From: Rhizomys pruinosus
Lineage: Eukaryota; Chordata; Mammalia; Rodentia; Spalacidae
NCBI GenBank assembly: GCA_009823505.1
Contig: VZQC01008079.1
Span: forward strand, 72,096-136,095
Length of the DNA: 64,000 bases
Reading direction: 5' to 3'
Part shown: positions 24,670 to 36,712 of the stretch, piece by piece
Layout of the letters: the number at the start of each line of letters is the position of its first letter
How positions within the stretch are numbered: position 1 is the first letter of the stretch
Program-made: the position numbers and the translations under genes
Notes under the pieces: generated by a model
The model's database searches: none
What the model was told of the DNA's origin: nothing
Seen by the model: only the letters and a program-made list of their open reading frames with translations

Positions 24670-25100
24670 CACATTTTTAAAAAGTGAAACTTATATAATT
24701 CACAGCAAGGATGACAGCATGCACAAATCCCATGCAAGCTCAAACCAGACAAGATCCAAGCATAGACAGGTAGGAAGTGGGTAAGAAACCTCAACTCAAC
24801 CTGAGGAAATATTGACATCATATGGTTGCTGGGAGAGCCATATTCAGTCTCTTTTAAGGATAGGACACTTGGTGAGTTAAACAGGCTCCAGTAGATGTAC
24901 CCACACTGAAGGACATTTGGGGATACAAATTAAATTTTATAGGCATTATTATATACACAATATACTACATTAAATTGGTCAGAGGCAGAAAGGGGAGGTA
25001 CAAATATGGGAGGGGCATGTAAATACCATTCAGTGATATTGTACAAAAATCTCAAAAATTCAAAAAAATCAAACCGAGAAGTGGTAACAATAGAAAATAT
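24670..25100 (+). mobile_element. L1 (Lx-type) 3' UTR
   Basis: Contains gacagcatgcacaaatccc, ttgctgggagagccatattcagtc, ctccagtagatgtacccaca and the terminal purine-rich and AAATC-rich segment in Lx order. A related copy is at 34.56-35.13 kb. Confidence 0.65.
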
Positions 25101-26530
25101 TAAAACACAATTTTAAAAGAGAAAAGGCTCACTACTAAATCTAAACAATCTGAGTTAATTGAACTGAATTAATACATCTAGCACAGTCCCTTGAGTCAAA
25201 TAATACATATCTAATTCTATTAAAAGTAACCAATGAGATGCTTTATATAGTTAGACTTTCTATAAAAGGAAGCTTGCAAGATGCTAAAAATCACAGTCCA
25301 AACTTTGATTTATATAAAATTCATGAGATTAAGAATAACTCATATTATTTGCAACTCATAAATTTAGATAAAGTAGATGATAACATTAAATAGTGAAGAA
25401 GGGGTCATGGAGATTATAGAGTTTAGGAAAATAGATAAATTAAGTATTTTGGATTGACTAAAAAATGTCCTCTGATTTTCCGTGGCTCCCTCTGCCCATA
25501 TCCTCAGCAGTGTGACTTTGTGGCACCTTGCATTTATAGGTGGTATTAACTGCACTGTACATCATTATATCTGGTTCGGCATTTTATTTGTGTTGGTCAA
25601 TTTAAGTGACATAGAAGGGACACTTTGTTACAACTGAGGCTGCAAGAAGTGTGAGTCAACTTTATAAATTACAACAAACCAAGCCACAACTTTTAGCAGT
25701 TATGATTGCCTCTAATCTGTGGATTAACTGAATGATTCTGCTGATCTGGATTATGTTTGGCTGATCTCGGCCGGGCCTGTTCATCATCCACCATTGCCTG
25801 CTTTTCACAGAGTGGTAGCAGGATTTCAAGAGGACCAGTGGAAGACCAACAGGCCTCTTAATCCAAAAGAACAAATTTACTCTTATTCATTCTGATTTAC
25901 AATACAATTAGAAAGGCCGATCTAGATTACAGGGGTAACTGTTTCTTATTGAAGTGAACTTCAGATTCGAATTTTAAAGCATGCAGTGGATCAAGAATAA
26001 GTTACTGGGACCATTATAGTTAACCTCTCACAGGTGATGCCAGCTTATTTGCCCTACTGTTTTGACATACTTCCTTGCCTTGAAGAAAACCTAGCTTGGT
26101 AGTTATATGCAAGATGCAGCCACTCATAAGCATATGTCCATGGACCAGCTCATTTCCAGGCTTAGAGACCATCCTTAAATAAACTACCACCATGTGACCT
26201 AATATTCTGGAGAGAAACAAGAGAAGTTTTCATATGATGAGAATGCCTCTTTCTTTGAAAAATCAGCAATTGGAAGTGAATAATTTCAAAGTAGACACAG
26301 AACACAATATTGATAGCATGTACATAGTCTTGCTGGTAAAGATTAGGACATGCTGACCATTACTCCATTTTGATTTTTATAAGCCTGTGTTGGCATATAA
26401 TAAATTATTAATCTATGATCTTCAATTTAATATAGTTTTGTGTACTCCCAGAAAATATTAACTGATTACAGCATTTTTTTTGCATATTGAAGTGAGGTAC
26501 CTAGTAATGTTACTCAACTTAAGGATCAAA
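25100..26530. other. No recognised feature
   Basis: Single-copy-looking DNA. The part at about 25.57-25.88 kb (ggctgatctcggccgggcc) hints at an old mammalian repeat, but I cannot name it. Confidence 0.45.
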
Positions 26531-26532
26531 AC

Positions 26533-26668
26533 CAAAAAAAATCCAAAAAAAAACAAAAAAAAAAAAAAAAAATCCAAAAAAAAACAAAAAAAAAAAAAAA
26601 AAATCCAAAAAAAAACAAAAAAAAAAAAAAAAAATCCAAAAAAAAACAAAAAACAAAACAAAAAAAAC
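26533..26668 (+). repeat. A-rich minisatellite, about 36-38 bp period
   Basis: Three to four units of the form atccaaaaaaaaacaaaaaa plus a longer A run. The open frames of K/N or F/W residues across it are composition artefacts. The duplicated block B starts about 30 bases to its right. Confidence 0.9.
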
Positions 26669-26706
26669 AGGTAGAGGTACCAATCCTGAATAAGCCAATT
26701 AAAAGC

Positions 26707-27838
26707 TTCAAATTATTCACCATTTGTTTTTCTGGGACTGTGTTACTTCACTCAGCATAATAGCTTCATTTACCAGCAAAGTTCATAATGCCATCTTTCT
26801 TGACTGCTGAATAGTACGCAATTGTATAGATGTACCACATTTTTGTCATCCACTCATCTGTTGAGGGGTATTTGGGTTGGTTCTAGCTCTTCAATATTGC
26901 AAAAAGAACGGCAATAAACATGGATGTGCATATATCTTTGCAGTAGGATGAGTCTTTTGGGTATATACCCAGGAGTGGTATGACTGGGTCAGGTGACAGG
27001 CTCATTCTGAGTCTTTTAAGGGTTTTCCACAGTGCTCTCCATAGTGGTTATACAAGTTTACATTCCCACCAGCAGTGGATGAGTTCCGCCTTTCCCCACA
27101 ACCTCTCCAGCATCTATTGTCTTTTGTTTTCTTGATCTTAGCTAGCCATATTGGAGTGAGATGATATCTGAGAGTGGTTTTAATTTGCATTTCCTTAATT
27201 ATTAATGATGCTGAACACTTTTGAAGATGTTTCTCAGCCATCTTTAATTCCTCACTGCTGAAGTTCTCTGTTCAGCTCTTTACTCCATCTTTTGAGTAGG
27301 TCATTTGTCTTCTTACTTCTTTGTTTTTTTGAGTAGTTTATATATGCTTGAAGTTAATGCTCTCTCAGATATATCACTGGTAAAGATTTCCTCCCACTCT
27401 GTGGGTTTTCTCTTTACCTCCTTGATTGTTTCTTTTGCTGTACAGAAGCGGATGGTTTCCCTCATTTGTGCATGCTAACACCAAATTCCCCAGATGAAAG
27501 TCAACCTGAACAATTATTGTTTTATTTCTATTAATGTGAAATTATTGTTATAATGTGAATTTCTCAGTGCGCTCTAGAATCCACCCACCACTTATTTTCA
27601 GACTCTGTAATTACTGTATATGGGGGGAGAGTATATATCCATATTTTAGAGTAATATGATTAAAGGAGGAAAATGTGAATTCTTAAGCATAAAAAAGACT
27701 GAGAGAAATATGCAGAACAGTTATGGAAGAATGCATGATCTAGGGAAGGGAAAGGGGAATATGCCTGAATTGAATTGAAAAACAATGTCTGAAATACACA
27801 AAACATCAATAAAAGCACAAAAACGGTTCAAATTAATT
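26707..27838 (+). mobile_element. 5'-inverted L1 insertion
   Basis: 26720-27475 is the C-terminal part of L1 ORF2 on the minus strand. 27480-27820 is the L1 3' UTR on the plus strand, ending in catcaataaaagcacaaaa. In L1 order the two parts are nearly contiguous: the inverted part ends near the ORF2 terminus and the forward part begins at tgcatgctaacaccaaa just beyond it. That is the twin-priming structure. Flanks ttcaaattatt (26707-26717) and ttcaaattaatt (27827-27838) are a likely target duplication. Confidence 0.75.
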
Positions 27839-28517
27839 GTGAAGATCAGAAAATGGAGATTTATCCATTATGTATACATTGAGAAGAAGGAAAATAGATC
27901 CTGCAACCCCACCTTCTGGTCTGTCTTGTGGTTTTGAAATGAGGATAAGGTTTAAATAAAAAGCAAACAGCACATAGAAGTCTGGTCAAGGTGCAATCTT
28001 TCCTCCCACTGACCCATGTTTGTCAGGGTTTCAGTTTTGTCCTAAAGTCTGACAAGTTGCAAATCTGTTTCTAAGACAAATATTTCTTTGGCTTGTGCTT
28101 TTTACTTCTCCCAAAAAGAACTAAGTCCCATGGGAGAGGGAGTGGGTGCATTATTTCAATAGTCTGACAGATTGAGATGAGTGTCTTTTTAGAATATCTT
28201 CATTTCTGTGAGGCCACCTACAATAGCTTACATAATTTGAAATAATCTTTATTTTTATATAATCATGGTTTAACACATAATTTTATTAGGAGAGCCATGT
28301 ATCCATGTTGCTTTGGAGAACTCAAATGCATAAAATATTTTATAGTAATATATACAAGAAATTACATTAACAGAATTCCAAAACAGAACAAAGCTGGGAT
28401 GATTTTGGAGAACTTGGAATTTGGAGAGATGTGATCTGTGACACTGGACAATTACTAACTTTTTTAGTTATCCCAAGGAAAAGGGTTTCATAGCAAAAAT
28501 TTAAAAAAATATCTTAT
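27839..28517. other. No recognised feature
   Basis: Single-copy-looking AT-rich DNA. Its inverted, degraded copy is at about 13.35-14.38 kb. Confidence 0.5.
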
Positions 28518-28534
28518 TAAAAATACAAATTCTG

Positions 28535-28781
28535 GGCTGGAGAGATGGCCTAGCGGTTAAGAGCGCCGACCGCTCTTACAGAGGACCCGGGTTCGATCCC
28601 CAGCACCCACATGGCGGCCAAGAACCGTCTGAGACTCCAATTCCAGGAGAACTCCAGTTCCAGGGGAATCCGAGACCCTCTTCTGACCTCCGCGGCATTG
28701 CACGACACGGGTGCACAGACCTGCATGCAGACAGTACATTCATACACATACAGAAATAAATAAAATTAATAAAAAAAAAGA
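28535..28781 (+). mobile_element. Young GC-rich B2/B3-like SINE with perfect target duplication
   Basis: Full-length, with A box and canonical B box ggttcgatccc. Flanked by a perfect 17 bp repeat (taaaaatacaaattctg) at 28518-28534 and 28782-28798. One of the cleanest examples of the family here. Confidence 0.96.
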
Positions 28782-28798
28782 TAAAAATACAAATTCTG

Positions 28799-29640
28799 TG
28801 GTTCCAAAATCTGCATACTATACCAGAATTTGTGAATCATGGACTGTGTGCGATATATTCTCATATATACTTGTTGCAGAGAATTTTCCTCTGAGGCTGT
28901 CCACACACGTAGCCCTGCTCCAACTCTGTTGTTATCAAGGCAAAACAAGGAGCTGACTCTCCAACCTTTGTTCCAGGAAAGACTAGAGAATATATTAGAC
29001 TTGCCTACAAAGTGATGGAGGAAAGCATAAACTCACTAGCTGAGCAGGGGTTTTCATTTTCCAACATGGCCACCAGGAGTCCTGGCATGAATTCTGTGGC
29101 CTCCACCCATGATGGTAAAATGGTGGGAGAAAGCCCCAGCCCCATGTGGCAGGCTTTTATATGCCTAGTGACATAGGGCATCCCAGGGTACCAGAGTTCT
29201 GTGCATTTTCCCACCAGCATCACAGAAACATCAGCATTATTCCTGCCAGCATTACTGGAAAATCACTGCTGGCTAAGCTTTGCCCTTAGCCCCTCCCTTT
29301 AAGTTAACCAGATGCCATCTTTGTAGTTTGCAACTCGTCTGGTGATAAATCCATTTCAAAGAAGATACACTCCATCCCAGAATACTCCAGGTGATTCTTG
29401 CATGGAAAGAAGTCTAGCCACCACTCTAGGTCAATTAGTGTTTAGTTGAAGAACTGGATACTCAACAAAATTTAGTTTGAATCTTCTTTTTACTTTAATG
29501 TAGATATAATAAGCACAGTGAAATTTAAGATTCAGCCGAAGACACTTCTGATTCATATCCAATTTATTGACATTTACAGTGGCAGTCTGAATTTTAAAGA
29601 AAAAAACTATGGTTAGCAATGAATACTTTCAAACACACTC
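28799..29640. other. No recognised feature
   Basis: Moderately GC-rich for this window, with atggccaccaggagtcctgg and gatgctggtggg-type stretches. It could be part of an old LTR, but I see no LTR ends. Its inverted copy is at about 11.90-12.9 kb. Confidence 0.45.
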
Positions 29641-29644
29641 CATA

Positions 29645-29905
29645 ACTCATGAATGCACAGGAGGCTGAGTGAAGAATCCCAGTGTTCAAATCCTGGCCCT
29701 GCCATTTATCATCTGGCTCACCTAAAACAAACAAGCAAATCTACTTTTTACTTGTTTTCATATGTGAGACAAGGATCTCAGTAGGATATATTACTCATGT
29801 GCTGCTTCAAAGACAACATACGTTAATATATGCAAAGTGTTTGATGTATATTGTGATATATGTACAGTAGTTTGGCACATGGCAAGTGCAAAGAAAATGT
29901 TGGGT
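29645..29905 (+). mobile_element. MIR SINE
   Basis: Contains gttcaaatcctggccctgcc followed by cattatcatctggct-like sequence and ends with agtttggcacatggcaagtg, matching the MIR B box side, core and tail order. Confidence 0.75.
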
Positions 29906-30650
29906 ATCCTTAATCTCTTTCTAATACTTTCCCTTTAGGCATCCTTTAGTTTCGCTACCTTCCTTCCCCTTCCATACTCATCATTTCTTCTGTTGTCTTT
30001 TTTCATGGAGCATTGTATTACCTCCACAGGCTTAGGAAGCAGACATGTCTGCTCTTCCCAGAAGGGTCTCAGGAAGAGAAAAATACTGCTCTGAGAGTGT
30101 TACCTTCCTCTTGGGTCAGTATGCTCCTTATGGGAAAGTCAATTTCTCCTTAGGGTAATAGGAATCTATCAATCTGCTATTTCATTTCTATCTCTTATAA
30201 GCAGCAAGAAATCCCTTTCCCTCTTCAGTAGCATACTTCTTAGTCCATCAAAATGAAGTTATTAATAGTGAGGATTTACCAAGGATATGAGTATTAGGCA
30301 GCCACTTTTTACTGTAAGCAGAACTTTATATCTTTAGGTGTGCTGTGTAGATATTGGAATGTTTCTTCTATCCATTCTCCCCTCCCGTGCATTTCCCAGA
30401 ATAACCAGAGTGTGACAGAATGTATCACCAGAGTCTTCAGTGCAAGCTAATTTAAGTCTTTGTTCTTGAAATTTCTATTACTTCTTCTATAATATTATGC
30501 CTGTGCTTGAGGTTTTGAAAAATATGATTTATATCATATCCTCAGTACTTTTAAAAAGTTCTAAAATTCCAGTAGATTTAAATAAATTTTAACACTAATA
30601 CATATTGGAATAATAAAATACAAGAAAAATTTTGTTCATTTTAAAAACAG
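29906..30650. other. No recognised feature
   Basis: Single-copy-looking sequence with no exon-like frame or named repeat. Confidence 0.5.
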
Positions 30651-30655
30651 ATCCA

Positions 30656-30790
30656 GAGCTGGGCATGGTTGCACACATCTTTTACCCAGCACTCTAGAAG
30701 CAGAATTAGGTAGATCTCTGTGAGATGTAGACCAGCTGGCACTACAGGGAGACCCTTTCTCAAAACCACAAAGAAACCAACAAACCAAAA
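30656..30790 (+). mobile_element. B1 SINE, diverged
   Basis: gagctgggcatggttgcaca head, cccagcactctagaagcaga middle and ccctttctcaaaaccac end followed by an A-rich tail. Confidence 0.8.
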
Positions 30791-30835
30791 CAGTCATAAA
30801 AACTGATCAATATTTACTAATAAATTTCTTTTAGA

Positions 30836-31130
30836 AAGGTAAAAATTCAGAAGACTGACAATACTGCATGCTGTTGAGAAACAGAGAAACTGGATCCTGC
30901 ACGTGGGTGATGGGACATGAAAGGGCAATAATCACTTGGAAAACAGTTTTATATTTTCTTGCAATATTGAAATGAGTTTATTTTGTTACCTATTTCTATC
31001 TGAACAAAACTATGTCAAAGAAAGCTACAATAATGAAAATATGGACATCGTGCTAATAAGAGCCTTATTTATGATGATGGAAATTGAAAACCACCAAAAT
31101 GTCTTTCTTTGTACTTAGGTTATTAGTAAA
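30836..31130 (+). mobile_element. Old L1 fragment, 3' part of ORF2
   Basis: Contains atactgcatgctgttgaga, acttggaaaacagtt and gaaaaccaccaaaatgtc in the order seen in ancient mammalian L1 near the ORF2 end. Strongly decayed. Confidence 0.55.
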
Positions 31131-31531
31131 AGTATTAACCAGCAACAAACAGGATCTGAATATTGTTACATGAATTAAAAGAAAGAAATCTCAAAAGTAT
31201 TATGATAAGAGACAAATCTGGGCCTAGAAGAACATAAAGGTTAAAAATCCATTTATGAAGACTTCTAGAACAAATAAAACTATACATTGAGGCAGGAGAG
31301 ATATGTTTTCCAGAGCTGGGTATAGGCAAAGCATTGACTGAGAAAAGATTAAGCAAACACTCTCTAACGATGTGATTTTTTTTACATCACTGGCAGGAGT
31401 ATAATAATACAGTTTTAGTTAAAAAAACATTGAAAACTTATGGAGAACTTTTATCTAATAATATTTTGGCAAGCTAATTTTAAAATTTTGGTAAATTAAA
31501 TTTTGTTTACCTTGAAAAATAGATTGACAAG

Positions 31532-31740
31532 GCTGGAGAGATGGCCTAGTGGTTAAGAGCACTGGCTGCTCTTGCAGAGGACCCGGGTTTGATTCCCAGC
31601 ACCCACATGAGCACTGTCTATAACTCCAGTTCCAGGGGAATCCGACACTCTCTTCTGACCTCCGTGGCATTGCATGTCACGGGTGCACAAACCTACATAC
31701 AAACAGTACATTCATACACATAAAAAATAAATAAAATTAA
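31532..31740 (+). mobile_element. B2/B3-like SINE, shortened body, perfect target duplication
   Basis: The B box is slightly altered (gtttgattccc), and about 25 bases are missing after cacccacatg compared with the full-length copies. A perfect 17 bp repeat (aaaaatagattgacaag) lies at 31515-31531 and 31741-31757. Confidence 0.93.
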
Positions 31741-31944
31741 AAAAATAGATTGACAAGTCTTACTAGTCCTTCCCCTTAAATAAATGAAGTATATGTCTTC
31801 TATACAGAGACAGAATTTTTGATGTTTACCTTGTTCTGGGGAAATCACACATTTTAGATGAATAGAAATATAAACAGCTTTTATGATCTCACTTCCTGCA
31901 CCATAAATTGATTATAGTTATCACAAAGTAGGAAGTAAACATAT

Positions 31945-31947
<3 letters not shown>

Positions 31948-31978
<31 letters not shown>
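31948..31978. repeat. (TA)n microsatellite
   Basis: About 15 TA units. Confidence 0.9.
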
Positions 31979-31979
<1 letters not shown>

Positions 31980-32176
31980 GCAATTTGATATTTTAAAAAT
32001 ATTTTAAATTTATTCGATCTGTACTCTAGTGAAAAGTCTGTGTACTTTGCAATAGCTAACATACATTCCTCTGGAGAATTTTATAGAATTACTTACTCAT
32101 TAACAAATGTTGTGTAAAATTTCTCTAGATGAATATATTTTCTATAAAATTAAAATATTACAGTACCTTAATTTTT

Positions 32177-32398
32177 TTTAATTTATTTATTTTTGTATGT
32201 GTATGAATGTACTGTCTGCATGCAGGTTTGTGCACCCGTGTCCTGCAATGCCGGGGAGGTCAGAAGAGGGTCTCGGATTCCCCTGGAACTGGAGTCAAAG
32301 ACGGTTCTCAGCCGCCATGTGGGTGCTGGGGATCGAACCCGAGTCCTCTGCAAGAGCAGTCGGTGCTCTTAACCGCTAGGCCATCCCTCCAGCCCCCT
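32177..32398 (-). mobile_element. B2/B3-like SINE with perfect target duplication
   Basis: Reverse copy, intact B box (gggatcgaaccc on the plus strand), and missing the ttctcctggaattggag repeat unit in the body. A perfect 17 bp repeat (acagtaccttaattttt) is at 32160-32176 and 32399-32415. Confidence 0.95.
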
Positions 32399-32422
32399 AC
32401 AGTACCTTAATTTTTGCTGCTG

Positions 32423-32424
<2 letters not shown>

Positions 32425-32476
<52 letters not shown>

Positions 32477-32477
32477 A
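32425..32477. repeat. (CA)n followed by (TA)n
   Basis: About 19 CA units running into TA units. Length variation is likely. Confidence 0.95.
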
Positions 32478-32589
32478 TTTTAGTATTTTTTTCATCATTG
32501 GTGAATGCTTGTAAAGTACTTTTAGAAAACAAGGTGAAATGGACAAAGAGCACAATGACGCGCAGTGTTTCCTAAAACCTGAAAACAAC

Positions 32590-32795
32590 TCTCTACTTAT
32601 TTTTATTGATGCTTTGTGTATTTCATACATCATTTTCCAATTCAGTTCAGGCATATATCCCCTTCCCTTCCCCCCACCCCACCCCTACCCATCCCAGATC
32701 ATGCATTCTGCCGTAACTTTTCTGCAACTTCTCTGCTTTATTGTTTTGTTTTCATTTTTTTAATAATAAGTGATAATTTGTGAGTACAAGCATCC
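32590..32795 (-). mobile_element. L1 3' end fused to the last bases of element X
   Basis: The minus strand from 32745 to 32590 is the L1 3' terminal segment (gcagaatgcatgatctggg, then the ggggtgggg block and the tail). To its right (32746-32795) is the A-rich tract and the tgcttgtactcacaaatta end of X. The composite is thus truncated to its last 200 bases, at the same X/L1 junction as at 7.1 kb. Confidence 0.7.
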
Positions 32796-33094
32796 TTCAA
32801 AATTGTTAAGTATTACAAGAGAATGAGTTCACAACAGAATTTGGGGACGTTAAGAATAAAACCACATGACATTTCATACTCAAACTCTTTTAATCCATGA
32901 GATTTCAAGAATTTGCATATTAAAACACTCACCACACAACCTGTTGCACTGAAAAGTAAGGTATAGAGGTCTAGTGAGATGACAGGAGCTGTCAGCAGCA
33001 GTACCAAGAAGCCTCAGAGGCACTGGGGTGTTTATTGTTTATCCCAGCACCTTGCACAATAGAAAAGTTACTATTGCTGCCTTGTTTCCTATTA

Positions 33095-33281
33095 ACAGGG
33101 GAACTGATACAAAATATACGAGTGCATATACAATGGAATTGTATGCAGTCATAAAGAAGAATGAAATGAAATCTTTAACAGAAAAAAATGAATGCATCTG
33201 GGAATGAACATATTGAGACAATTAAGTCAAATCAGAAAGATAAAAATAAATATGAATCTTATTTGTGACTCTTAGAGAAAT

Positions 33282-33335
<54 letters not shown>

Positions 33336-33500
33336 AAGGGGTCTTAAGAAAGAATGGAGGAGTATGAACTGAGAAGGGAAGAATGCAGAGAGAAAACACA
33401 AATACTGTATACTTTCATGAAAGTGTCCTTGAGAAATCTACTGCTATAATGCAAATCAAGGAATAAAGAAAAGAAAGACAAGATTACATTACCAAATTCC
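33095..33500 (+). mobile_element. Old L1 fragment interrupted by (TC)n
   Basis: cgagtgcatatacaatggaattgtatgcagtcataaag and gaacatattgagacaattaagtcaa-like stretches match the end of ancient L1 ORF2 in order. The (TC)n run at 33284-33334 interrupts it. Confidence 0.6.
33284..33334. repeat. (TC)n microsatellite
   Basis: About 25 CT units. Confidence 0.95.
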
Positions 33501-33805
33501 CATTCCAAGACCACAACAAAGAACAAGCTAATGGCTACATGTCAGGAAAGAGGACAAGAATAGACAGAGGGCTTCTTAGCAGACCTGAGTTTATATTAAC
33601 TACATAATTAAGTCTTAGAAAAAGTGAAAGAGAGGACTTGAAACAAGAGAAGCAAGGCTGAAAATTGAAAAGTAAAGAGACTAATAGTATATTACTTCAA
33701 CCTCCATTGACATCATTAGAAGCAGGGTCTCCAGATTCTCAAACCTGGAAGAATGAAGCCAAATTAAAATAAAAATAATTTCTTTGGTTAATTGTTGTAT
33801 CTATT

Positions 33806-34000
33806 ATTTTTATTTTATATGTGTGTAGGTATATGGCCTGCATGGATGTAAGTGGACCCATTTCATGGAATGTCTGCAAAGGTCAGAAGAGGGAATCAGA
33901 TCTCCTGGAACTGGAGTCAAGATAATTGTTAGTGCTGATATTTGAGCCCAGGTCCTCTGCAAGAGCAACTAGTGCTCTTAACCACTGAACCTTCTCTCTG
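33806..34000 (-). mobile_element. Older B2/B3-type SINE
   Basis: Reverse copy with ggtcagaagaggg, ctggaactggagtcaag and ggtcctctgcaagagcaac followed by tcttaaccactgaacc. It is clearly more diverged than the GC-rich copies. Confidence 0.8.
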
Positions 34001-34242
34001 GTATGAAAATAAAAATTATCCCTAATAGATATAAAGTGGTTTTAAAATATTTCCGTGGGCCTCAGAATTAAAATGATTCACCAACAACCTTCTGATTGGA
34101 TTTAACTTCCAAATTACAAGATGAAACCCATACCTGGCAATGTCATCAGGACCAAGAATCTGTAGCTAGACAGGTCACAGGGCATAGAGGAGAACCTACT
34201 TCAATTATTCCTCTACATAGACATAAGAGTAAACAAACTCCT

Positions 34243-34500
34243 GGGGCTTGAGAGATAGCCTAGCTGTTAAGAGCACCGACTGCTCTTGCAGAGGACCAGG
34301 GTTCGATCCCCAGCACCCACATGGCGGCTGAGAACCGTCTGTAACTCCAATTCCAGGAGAACTCCAGTTCCAGGGGAATCCGAGACCCTCTTCTGATCTC
34401 CGCGGCATTGCACGACACGGGTGCACAAACCTACATGCAGACAGTACATTCACACATACAAAAATAAATAAAATTTAAAAAATAAAATAAATTAAAAAAA
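34243..34500 (+). mobile_element. B2/B3-like SINE with 20 bp perfect target duplication
   Basis: Intact B box. Small head differences (gcttgagagatagcctagctg). A perfect 20 bp repeat occupies 34223-34242 and 34501-34520 (begins ataagagtaaac). Confidence 0.95.
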
Positions 34501-34559
34501 ATAAGAGTAAACAAACTCCTAATGATTTCTTGTTATACACATAGATCAGTGTATCAATC

Positions 34560-35130
34560 AAATTTTATCAGAAGAGCTTCTTGCGGCAGATGACAATAAA
34601 CACAGAAACCCACCATTGGTCAACTTACAGAGAATAACAGGCTGGAATGCTCAGCCTAAATGAGATACATATGACATAACTTCCTCTCCCAAAGAAAGAT
34701 TCTAAGGGCTAGACATAGTGGATGAATTTAAGGAAACACTGCTGTCTGGAAAGAATGGGACAGTTGAATATATGAACCCATAGTGCTTCTGACAGCATGT
34801 TCAAAGTCTGTGTAAGCCCAAGCTGAACAATAACTCATCATGGATGGGGAAGGTAGACAAGAAGCCCCAGCCCAACCTGAGGGTCTATTAGGAATTGCTA
34901 ACCACTGAGAAAGCGAACTGAGAGTAGGTGTTTGTTTATTTGTTTTTTAAGGATGTGATGTGATGTCTTGTAGGTGGACGAGGTTCTAAGGGATTGACCT
35001 ATATAGTCAAGAACATTTGGGGAATACAAATTGGACTCAATAATCCTCTAAAAAAGAAAAATAATAGAGGACATGGAGAAGAGTAGGGAAAGTAAAGCAA
35101 GATACATATTCATGAATATGAATAAAAGCT
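34560..35130 (+). mobile_element. L1 (Lx-type) 3' UTR
   Basis: Contains gcagatgacaataaacacagaaacccac, tggtcaacttacagagaataa, the gacagcatgttcaaagtctg block, ggtggacgaggttctaaggg and the purine-rich terminus in Lx order. Confidence 0.7.
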
Positions 35131-35830
35131 ATACCATCCAAGGCCCTCATTTGTAGAATTTCAGTATATGAGAGATAAATGAAAACTCTTCCAGAGGATG
35201 AGACATTAAGACTCTTATGGTAATTAGAGTTGCATCATCTTCCTCCATAGCAATGGGTGCTAACCTTTAGAGAGTACGACTTTCAAACTTTACATAGTAC
35301 AATTATTCTTAACTGGTAGAAATATAATAAATGAAGTATGATTAAATACATAATTGGCAGATATAATTTTACACATACAAGTTCTCTGTAAGGGGTATAG
35401 TTGTATTATTTTCATTTGCTGTTCTTTCTGGATTTTGTTTTCTTTTGCTTCCAGATAGCCTTCTCTACTAGAACCCCATCAAAATGAAGTAAATTTACCT
35501 AACAAGACAAAAAAATAAAAATCAAGATAATAGTTATGTACATGTCTAGACTCTCATTGGTAGAGTTTGAACATTTGAATATATAATGCAAATGTTAAAT
35601 GTAGCTCTCAGCAGAAGCCATAATTTTCAGTATTCTTGGACCTATTTGGGACAAATACTGCTACTCATATAATAGTAATTTTTTACTTAGTTTATAAAGG
35701 AAATGTTAGAATCTATGCATGTGATAAGACAAGAAATATAACTACAACTTTTTATTTGTGTCTATAAGGATCAATTCACACTTCTTAATAGTAGAAATAT
35801 TTGTTAGTTATTTACCTATTTTATTGGGCC
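35131..35830. other. No recognised feature
   Basis: AT-rich DNA without a named repeat or credible exon. Confidence 0.5.
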
Positions 35831-35831
35831 T

Positions 35832-36150
35832 GAAGCAATGGATCCTTGGGGAGGAATACTTTCTGCACAAGCATGCAGACTGCAGTTCAGATTTCAGCAG
35901 CCACATAAAAGCTGGCAAGGCTGAGTGTGCTCTCCTAATTGCAGTGCTGTCAGGAAATGGAAACAGAAGGATCTCATATTTTCTGGCTTCCTGCCTAGTT
36001 CCAGATTTTGAGAATGACCCTGTCTCAAAAGAATAAGATGGCTAGCTATAGGATAGCTATACCACATTATCCTCTGCCCTACATGCATACACAAGGATGC
36101 ACACCTGCACACACATGACCCCCTCATACACATACATTCTTACATACATA
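35832..36150 (+). mobile_element. B4 SINE (ID-B1 fusion type)
   Basis: Order of landmarks fits B4: a tRNA-like head, gcagccacataaaagctggcaagg, a B1-like middle ending in gaccctgtctcaaaa, and then taagatggctag followed by a cctctgccctacatgc and CA/TACA-rich tail. Confidence 0.75.
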
Positions 36151-36473
36151 TATACATGCATACATACATTTCCCCCGGCGTTAAAAATAAAAATATTTCT
36201 ATCAACTCCAATGGAGAAAATAGGAAAAAAATAAGAAATGGAGATGAGATATATTATGCATACTAATGACCCCTCACTTATAGCATATTTGTAGAAGTAA
36301 ACCAGCAACAACAATATTTAACATTATAAACTGATATCTGCAAGCATATATTCTGTGAGAAAATTTGAATTTATCAAAAGCAGCACTCTAAAAAGCCTTA
36401 GAAAATCAAGCATACTATTATGCTATGAATGTTTTACATTTCTTAATTAAAATTTTTCTTAAAAAATTTCAGG

Positions 36474-36712
36474 TGCTGGGGTTAGATATATGGCTCATCA
36501 GTTAAGAGCAATAGCTCCGGTTGTAGAGGACCTGTGGTTCAATTCTCAGGCCCCGCATGGTGGCTAACTATCATCTCTAAGTCCAGATCCAGGGAGGGGA
36601 TCTGTTCTCCTCTTCTGACCTCCATGGGTACTGCATGGTATTGGTGGGTTTACACACATGCATGCACTACCCTTATACACATAAAATAAAAATGACAAAT
36701 AAAATACTTAAA
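36474..36712 (+). mobile_element. Older B2/B3-type SINE
   Basis: Head ggtgctggggttagatatatggctcatcag, B box ggttcaattctc, gcatggtggctaactatc, cttctgacctccatggg and a tail with cacataaaataaaaatg. Diverged. Confidence 0.85.

Noticed and set aside
26480..26723. A-rich tandem units as a possible CRISPR-like array or coding repeat
   Set aside because: Units are low complexity with no unique spacers, in a mammalian genome; the K/N and F/W frames are due to composition.
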